Under the pieces are notes generated by a model, which saw only the letters and a list, made by a program, of their open reading frames with translations, made no database searches and was not told the DNA's origin. Below, piece after piece: positions 57,295 through 64,000 of a stretch of DNA of 64,000 nucleotides. The first letter of the stretch is position 1; each line of letters begins with the position of its first letter. The stretch is from Perognathus longimembris pacificus (lineage: Eukaryota; Chordata; Mammalia; Rodentia; Heteromyidae), in assembly GCF_023159225.1 (NCBI RefSeq), contig NC_063180.1:5825297-5889296 (forward strand), given 5' to 3'. The position numbers and the translations under genes were made by a program.

Positions 57295-57751
57295 CTAGGA
57301 AGAGAACCAAGCATGTGTGACTGACAGAGACACAAGGACAGATGTCAAGAATATACACCCCCTTCATCTTCCAGAAGCCAGCCCACATGACTGCAAGCCT
57401 GGCATTTATTACTGTGACCTGATAACGAGATAAAAACATGGGACTCTGGGGTCATACTCACTCCACACATCCACAGACACTCATCCACCACCCCCATACA
57501 CATATATCTACCCTACACATGCTTGTCTCTGCTTACAAACAGATACCCTCCACTCCGCTGCACATAGCTACAGGTTCATTGACCCCTTCCCCTCAACTTC
57601 CTCATATCAACATGCATACACATACACACAAACATACATCCTTACGTCTGCACATGTAAACACACACACACACACACTCACACACACACACACACGCTTC
57701 CAAGGCTGGCTCTAACCTAGGGAGACCTGAAGACTTCAGAGCCTTTGAGAA

Positions 57752-57892
57752 TTTTCCTTCCTTTCTTTCCTTCCCTCCCTCCCTCCCTCCCTTCCTCCCT
57801 CCCTCCCTCCCTCCCTCCCTCCCTCCCTCCCTCCCTCCCTCCCTCCCTCCCTCCCTCCCTCCCTCCCTCCCTCCCTCCCTCCCTCCCTTTCT
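57752..57892. repeat. 141-nt polypyrimidine tract, mostly (CCCT)n
   Basis: No purine from 57752 to 57892. It is the expanded tail of the adjoining antisense SINE. On the Gli2 sense strand it is polypurine. Confidence 0.95.
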
Positions 57893-58125
57893 GCTAGTAC
57901 TGGGGCTTTAACTCAGGGCTTGAGTACTGTCCCTCAGCTTTATCACTCAAGACTAGCACTCTACCACTTGAGCCACAGGTCTTCTTCCAGCTTTTTGGTG
58001 GCTAGTTGGAGATAAGAATTTCATGAATGTTTCCTGCTTGGTCTGGCTTTGAACTGTGATCCTCAGATCTCGGCATACTGAGTAGCTGTTGATTACAGGT
58101 ATGAGCCACTAGTGCCTGTCTCCTT
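57893..58125 (-). mobile_element. B1-dID SINE in the Gli2 intron
   Basis: tagtactggggctttaactc, ctaccacttgagccacagg, tagttggagataagaatttc, ttacaggtatgagccactag. It lies in the same sense as Gli2. Confidence 0.83.
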
Positions 58126-59092
58126 TGAGCATTCTTGTACCTTCTTACTAGCACTGGAGCAAAGTTCCCTGGGGTCCACACAGTATCTAAGCTGTTAGAA
58201 ATGTTCTTTCCAGTTTGCCTGAGTGACAGTAATCCTGTGGCTGGATTGGTACTGGGAATGGGGAGGGGCTGCATGGATTCCTTTTTGTTTTCTTCTGGTT
58301 CTCAAGCCTCACATGGGTTCTGGCTTTGGGGAGACATAGGCTGCTCTGAGCTAAGAAAAAAATTCTTTAATCTGAGATGGAGACTTGCATTCAGCAGCTG
58401 ATGCTTTACCTTCACTGGCAGGCACCCTAATGCCAGAGTCTCAAGGGCACTAGTGACATAGGCTTCTTTGGTCCATTAATAGGGAGTCAATGGCCTCACC
58501 AGGCCCAGACAGCACTAGTGGTTGGAAAGCTCACCACTAGCCACTTGGTCCTCAGGGCAGGCTACTGTCTTCATCTGGACCCCTGCTTGGGAGTGACACA
58601 GGTAGAATGATGTTTTGGGGATGGTACTCCTGGGCCCTAAACATAGCACCACTTCCATGCTACCTGACACTGGGGAGTCACCTCACCTCTCTGAATGTCA
58701 GAATCTTCATCTACAGGACGAGCTACAGAATCCAAACAACAGCCGGGGAAATGAATAAGGTGTGGGGCTTGTGTCATGACACATCAGACACTTGGACAGC
58801 AGAACAGACATTCTGCTTTGACTTTAGCTCCTTGTGGAGCTTGTGGTAGTATTTCTAGTAGTGACAGAGTTGGAAACTGAGGCACGGAGAGGGTGAATGT
58901 GCCACAGGACCCTATACACACCCTTTCAGAGAGGAAGACATGCTACCCAGGCCATGGAGGGCTGATCTGCTATGTGCAAGGATGTGCAGATGAGTGCTAG
59001 TGTGGGTTCCTGGGAAGTGGCTACCCGTTTCTGACAGGTGTCTATAGGCTACACCTGGTGCAGTTAGGGGTCTGCACATCCCATTGCATTAC

Positions 59093-59257
59093 CTCATTGG
59101 AGTGCGTACGGTTCTGGTGCTTGGCGCGGTCAGAGGCATTGGAAAAGGCCTTGTTGCAGCCCTCGTGCTCACACACATATGGCTTCTCCCCGGTGTGGGA
59201 TCGCAGGTGTGTCTTCAGGTTCTCCAGGCGAGAGTAGGCCTTCGAGCAGCCCTCAAA
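59093..59257 (-). CDS. Gli2: Gli2 exon with zinc fingers 3-4
   Basis: 165 nt, 55 codons, phase 0 at both ends, acceptor ...tgccttccag. It starts [20 protein letters not shown] (rest of finger 3, whose first Cys is in the previous exon) and contains finger 4 ([12 protein letters not shown] ... KHQNRTH). The exon ends SNE. The donor is GAG|GTAATG, lacking G at +5, weaker than the other donors of this gene. Confidence 0.97.
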
Positions 59258-59759
59258 CTGGAAGGCAGGTCAGCCAGCCCAAACTGGTCAGTGTGAACAT
59301 CCCAGATCCAACACAAGGGGGCTCCACCGGCTTCCTCCCCAGCCCCTCCTCTGCAACTTCTTCCCTGATGCTCCCAGAAGCACAGATTTTTAGTAATAAT
59401 AACTTTCCTTTCCAGAAAACTTGGAAAGGGCTGAAAATTATAACAATTAACTCAACATGTACCATAGACCTGATGGAAAAGCTAAAACTATATGTAAATT
59501 CGTGTATAAATGTATGTGTGTGTTTATTTTGATATAAATAAGAACATCCATAAGCAATCAAGCCATCTTTAACCTTGGATTAAGCAATGGTCTTAGATGC
59601 CATAAAACTACAAGCAATTAAAAACATGGATTCCATCAAAGTTCCACTTTGGTGTCGGAAAGGAAATTGTCAAGAAAACTTAGACAATTCATTAGAATGA
59701 GAGAAAGAATTGCAAGTTTATGGATCTACTACCTAGATATGAGAACTCTTACAATTTAA

Positions 59760-60500
59760 CAAAATGACAAGTAACCCAAGTAAAAAAACCTGCAAATGAT
59801 TGCAAATATACCGTTCTCCAAAGAAGATATACAAATGGTCAATAAGCACTTGTATGTTCAATATCACTAAGTATTAGAGAAATGCTAATCAAAATCGCAA
59901 GGAGATATGATCTCACACCCACTGGGATGGTTAGAACTAAACAGGTAATAACTATAGGTAGGATGTGCTGAAAACCTGACTATTCCACACACTGCTGGTG
60001 GGAATGGAAAATAGCAAAGCCTTTTTTGGGAAAGTCTGTCAGGTCTTTGAATTGTTATAGGACAGAACAATTCTATTCCTTAGGGATACCTATCCAAGGG
60101 AATTGAAAGCATGCTCACACAAAACATGCATAGGAACGTTCACAGCAGCATTCATTACTCAGAATAGACAAAAAGTGAAAACAATGCAAACTATCCTTTT
60201 TCCACTCATCAATGGAATATTATACAACCAAGAAGAAAAACTACTGTTTCATGTTTCAAGGATGGACCTTGGAAACATGTTAAATATAAAGAGCCAGACC
60301 CAGTGGTATATATTGTATGATCCCATTTTAATGAAATGTACAGAGTAGGCCAATCAGAGAGATGGAATATAGTTTGGTAATTGTCCAGGGATGGAGGAGT
60401 GATGGGGGATGGGGAGTGACTGCTAATGGGCACAGGGATCCTTTTGGAGAGAAGAGAATTCTGTAGAGGTAATTAGTGGCTATGACTGCAGAACACTTGC
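59760..60500 (+). mobile_element. Old L1, 3' part of ORF2
   Basis: Landmarks in order: caaatggtcaataagcactt, agagaaatgctaatcaaaat, cacactgctggtgggaatgg, atgcataggaacgttcacag, atcaatggaatattatacaa, aggatggaccttggaaacat. Many stops; opposite in sense to Gli2. Confidence 0.85.
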
Positions 60501-60689
60501 CAATAAAGGTAACATTTCTCACTGCCTCTTGAACATTGCCAGTTTAGTAAGCCAGAATGATTTCAGAGATGTTATCATGAAAACAGAATACATGTCTCAG
60601 AATCCATGGCATGAGGTACTTCAGAGGGCCCAGTGGCAATCATGATAATGGGCTGGACCATTTCTGCTTTTGACAAAGGAGCAATTTTC

Positions 60690-60980
60690 CTTTTTCTTTT
60701 TAGGTCCAAGATCAGGAATTGAACTCCATATGGGCTGCTTTCACTCACTGGCTAGCATTTTACCAATGGAGTCACACCTCCAATCCCCAAAGGAGCAATT
60801 TCTGAGTGCTAGAAAGCTAAAGTTCCCACTGCTGGGCTTCTAAGTCCTGGTGCCTCAGTTGAGGAGACTGAAAGGTTTTTGTTTTTTGCTTTTTTTTTTT
60901 GCTTTGGTGCTGGGATGTAAGTCAGGGCCTCATTCATGCTAAGCAAGTGCTCTACCGATGAGTCACAACCCCCCTAGCCT
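60690..60980 (-). mobile_element. Two ID-type SINE fragments
   Basis: Antisense ID units at about 60700-60790 (aggaattgaactccatatgg ... cacctccaatcccca) and 60885-60980 (poly(T), ttggtgctgggatgtaagtc, taagcaagtgctctaccgat). Confidence 0.68.
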
Positions 60981-61224
60981 CAGTTAAAAAAAAAATAAAG
61001 GTTACAAAGTGATTTCTAACACATCCTCACTCAAGTCAGAAGTGAGAGGACACCTCTTTGAAGGTGTGACACAGCCAAGGCTCTCTGCCCAGTGTCCCCA
61101 GCTAAGCAACCCGAGGGGTTCAGCTGTGCCTTGGGGATTATAGTTAGACACAGTCATGGGGACAGTGGTGGTCCCTTGATGTGGTCAGCTAGCTGCTCAC
61201 ATTCAGGAGAGGGTGTTTGTTTGT

Positions 61225-61445
61225 TGGTGGCGGTACTAAAGTTTGAACTCAAGGCCTTATGGTTGGTAGGCTGGTGCTCTACCACATTTACTTTAGCCAC
61301 ATTTCGGGCCATCGTTTTTGCTGGCTATTTTTGAGACAAGGTCTCACAAACTTCCATTTTTTTCTGCCCAGGCTGCCCTTGAATCTCCATCTTTCCACTC
61401 TGAGCCTCCCATGTAAAGACTCCATGCATGAGTCACTAGTGCCTG
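61225..61445 (-). mobile_element. B1-dID SINE, diverged
   Basis: ctaaagtttgaactcaaggc, ctggtgctctaccacattta, then the B1 half gagacaaggtctcacaaact to catgagtcactagtgcctgg. Confidence 0.7.
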
Positions 61446-61594
61446 GATCAAAGAGAGAGATTTTGAGGTTCATTATAGCTGTAGATGAGAGGACTCAGGA
61501 TCCAAGATAGGCAGGAAGCTGGGGCTTGAATAGGGCAGATGGCCCACTGCCAAGTCCCGTTCTCATACCCAGCCGTGAGGGGCCCTGGGCTCAC

Positions 61595-61744
61595 CGTGCA
61601 CTTGTGTGGCTTCTCACCCGTGTGCCGCCGCATGTGGACCACCAGCATGTACTGTGCCTTGAAGGGCTTCTGCTCCCGTGTGCAGGCCTGCCAGCGGCAC
61701 ACAAACTCCTTCTTCTCCCCGTGGATGTGCTCGTTGTTGATGTG
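61595..61744 (-). CDS. Gli2: Gli2 exon with end of zinc finger 1 and finger 2
   Basis: 150 nt, 50 codons, phase 0. Acceptor ...ctttttgtggcag, donor ACG|gtgagc. It starts [20 protein letters not shown]: the last His of finger 1, then finger 2 (FVCRWQAC ... HMRRH) and the TGEKPHKC linker with the first Cys of finger 3. This is the most upstream Gli2 exon in the window. Confidence 0.97.
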
Positions 61745-62319
61745 CTGCCACAAAAAGCCGCAGGGTGACGTCAGCAGCCTTCCCACCGTGCCCACTGTGT
61801 CCACCCACTGTGTCCAGACCATGCGCCCAGAGCTGACCACTGCACCACTCCAACAGACTTCTGTCTCTGCAGTGGACCTACCCTGTAATAAATGGGTTTG
61901 CTGCCCACCTAGACTTTGCTCCTGTGTGGACACTCATCCTACTTGACCCTCAGTCATCACGTAAGGACCTTCACTGTCCATTCCATGGAGTGTGTGCTTA
62001 TTGCTGACCTACCCAGATGACTTGTGTGTCAGGCCAGGCCTGCTCAGTGCTGATCACCTATGGCCGTTCAAGAAAGCACTGTGGGGAATCCGAATCCCAC
62101 CTCCATCACTTGGTCGTCTGAGTGACCAGGGGCCCTGCTCACCCCTGGCTGGCCTCAAGGCTCTGGTTTGTGGGGACTTGATGATGTTCCCGAGCTACAG
62201 AGCACACTTAAATAGGGCAAGGCAGACATACTTATACTCCTATGCTTCAGAGATTCTTCTGTGACCTGTTTTATTGTGATAGGAAAACAGTGCCTCTTTA
62301 TTGTCTGGGTTTTTTTGTT

Positions 62320-62530
62320 ATTGTTGTATTGAGGCTTGAACTTGGGCACTAACCCTTAGCTTTTCTTGTTCAAGACTGGTGCTCTGCCACTTGAGCCACA
62401 CACTTCCACTTCTAGATTTCTGCTGGAGATGAGAGTGTTTTGGGTTTGGCTGGCTTCAAACCACAATCCTAAGATCTCAGTCTTCTGAGTATCTCGGATT
62501 TCAAGTGTAAGCTGCTGGTGCCTGGCTTTA
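62320..62530 (-). mobile_element. B1-dID SINE, diverged
   Basis: ttgaggcttgaacttgggca, ctgccacttgagccacacac, agatctcagtcttctgagta, ctgctggtgcctggct. Confidence 0.75.
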
Positions 62531-63769
62531 CCTGTTTCTGAGATTCACTTATGAAGTGCTGGCTTTTGCTTGATGTTCACCAAGGCTCAGGAACTCCAGG
62601 GACCTGCTTGAGGCCCTGGCCTGAGGTAGTTCTAGGCACCATGAAAGGCTGAGCCAGGTATAAAACATACCAGGGGAGGAACGGGATGCAGCAAAATGGC
62701 AGAGGCCTGCTCCTCCAGGCAGGGGCTAGAAGACTTCTGGGGAGTTGGTCCTTTGAGCTGCCCCTGACAACACTGTCCTGGCCAGTAAATGGGATGAACA
62801 CTTCCTGGGCCTCTGCCCAGGCCTGGGCCCCTCCTGGGTGCTCCTCCTCTGAGCTCATCTCAGTTCATCTGTGTGGAAGCCCTCATCTGAGTGACTCATT
62901 TAACTGAGATAGGAACATTAGTCCCACATTACAGAGTGAAAGTACCCTGGGCCTCTTCTTCCTGTCCCATGGGTGCTGTCACATCTTGAGGTCAAGTGTA
63001 TGTCCTACCTGCCTGTGTCTGGGGTTATGCTGGGCTTCTTCCCTGGGAGAGTTGGGATGGGACATGAAGGTAGTGAAGGTTTCCCATTGCCCCCCGCACC
63101 CCAGCTTCCCCCTCTCTCTTCTCATCTCCCTTCTCATCCCCCACAACCTCTAAACCCACAGCATTCAGGGCAGTAGCCACTTCTCTATGCAGATACTAAA
63201 CACTTGGAAGGCAGCTGGTTGGAGCTGGGATGGGCTGGAAGTGCCAACTACTGACTGGTTTTAAAGACTGAGAAAAAAATGCATTACCATCTCCATGATT
63301 TTATTTTATATTGAGTTTACAGGTTGAACGGCCTTAACCTGAAAATCTGATAACTAAAATTCTCCAGAATCTGGAACATTTTGAGCTCCAACACGGTTCC
63401 CTGAATGGAAAAGGCCATAATTGACCTCATGGGACAGGATGCAGTCACAATGCAGAGGCACTAAAAATACAACAATAAATGAGTTACCTTCAGACTGTGG
63501 GTATAAGTTAGACACTAAGCAAGGAAACAAGTGAAGTTTGTGTTTAGATTAGGGTCTTATTTCTAAGATCTCATTATATATGTGCAAACATTCTTATACA
63601 TAAAAATCCTCTGAAATATGATCAGATACACATAGCTATTGCACCTTTGTGATCCTCTCCTAAGAATATTCTCCTTTGGTCTCAATGTGTGTGAATGCCT
63701 AGAGTGGTGTATAATTTATCATATCCCAGTGTATTTTTTTCTTTGTTGCTATTTGTGCTTTCTTTTCCT

Positions 63770-64000
63770 TTTGTCTTGTTTAATCTGTCTTTGGGTGGGT
63801 AAGGGGGGGCACAGAAATGGTGGGATGAAGGGTGAACAAATGCACCAGTGACACTCACTAGACACTGTTGAAAATGAACTATACAATCTGTTGGGGAGGG
63901 GGATTGGGAGGGAAAAGCTGGGAGTAAATGAGAGAAGGGGTGACATTTAAAAAATGCATTCTTTATCTGATTTATGTAATGGTAACCCCTCATTTCCTTC
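63770..64000 (+). mobile_element. L1 3' UTR fragment, cut by window edge
   Basis: G-rich run (gttggggagggggattggga), then gggtgacatttaaaaaatg and tttatgtaatggtaacccc, comparable with the L1 3' UTRs at 376-600 and 6660-6838. Confidence 0.5.

Larger units (their letters stand above)
57295..59092 (-). other. Gli2 intron with microsatellites and a SINE
   Basis: 1,798 bp. It holds CA-rich runs at 57600-57696, the pyrimidine tract 57752-57892 and a B1-dID at 57893-58125. The remainder is unrecognised. Confidence 0.9.
59258..61594 (-). other. Gli2 intron with old L1 and ID pieces
   Basis: 2,337 bp. It contains an antisense-to-gene L1 3' part (about 59760-60500), two ID fragments and a B1-dID near 61225-61445. 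Confidence 0.9.
49690..64000 (-). other. Gli2: Gli2 gene, 3' half
   Basis: GLI2 is a Hedgehog-pathway zinc-finger transcription factor. It is made full length, processed or degraded through PKA/GSK3/CK1 phosphorylation when Hedgehog is off, and enters the nucleus as an activator when it is on. Five coding exons and the 3' UTR are present; exons sum to 3,378 nt (1,125 codons plus stop). GLI2 proteins of mammals have about 1,586 residues, so about 460 are missing to the right. I prefer GLI2 over GLI1/GLI3 because of the C-terminal end (SLAEENKFLNMMT), the LDDTSLG and RNTKLPPLP blocks and the total length. The gene is intact where visible. Confidence 0.96.
61745..64000 (-). other. Gli2 intron, incomplete
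   Basis: Intron sequence running off the window. It holds a B1-dID (62320-62530) and an L1 3' end at the right edge. I searched for a further coding exon with GLI2 character and see none. Confidence 0.8.

Noticed and set aside
51484..61744. GLI1 or GLI3 instead of GLI2
   Set aside because: Exon lengths sum to the size expected from GLI2, and the C-terminal blocks match GLI2. GLI1 is much shorter and lacks this terminal sequence.
63682..63993. 103-codon minus-strand frame at the right edge
   Set aside because: It lies in L1 3' UTR-like sequence and has low-complexity residues; it has no GLI2 similarity.

Overview
This is a mammalian (rodent) nuclear genome window. It holds introns, SINEs, LINE-1s, LTR elements and long microsatellites, and one protein-coding gene. 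The dominant SINEs are a dimeric B1-plus-ID type and a dimeric ID type ending in 'gccagggacagtgctcaggccctgag'-like sequence. This combination fits Castorimorpha, most likely Geomyoidea (kangaroo rats, pocket mice, pocket gophers); the order is secure, the family is inference.

Right part (about 49.7-64 kb): the 3' half of Gli2 on the minus strand, the Hedgehog-pathway zinc-finger transcription factor. Five coding exons are visible, read from high to low coordinate: 61744-61595, 59257-59093, 57294-57016, 55612-55276 and the large terminal exon 53930-51484. All have GT-AG boundaries and join in frame into 1,125 codons plus TAA. They encode the end of zinc finger 1, fingers 2-5, the phosphodegron region and the C-terminal activation domain. 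A SINE-free 3' UTR of about 1.8 kb follows, with an ATTAAA signal. Roughly 460 N-terminal codons lie beyond the right edge.

Left part (1-49.7 kb): intergenic sequence downstream of Gli2, with no gene I can support. It starts with a full-length (7.3 kb) minus-strand L1 flanked by a 15-bp target-site duplication; it is dead, with broken ORF1 and ORF2 and a mutated reverse-transcriptase active site. A second L1 3' end is nested in its 5' UTR. The rest is packed with SINEs, about one per kb, many with intact target-site duplications, nested insertions and microsatellites grown from their tails. There is a class II-like ERV 5' LTR with primer-binding site and leader, two ERV1-like solo LTRs, MaLR LTRs and several old L1 pieces. 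Between them lie a few AT-rich, repeat-free stretches full of homeodomain-type motifs, which could be conserved enhancers of a developmental gene such as Gli2; this needs alignment to confirm.

I found no undescribed multi-gene system. The most unexplained item is a 70-bp sequence present twice, 656 bp apart, around a GATA/GATG array at 39.5-40.2 kb.
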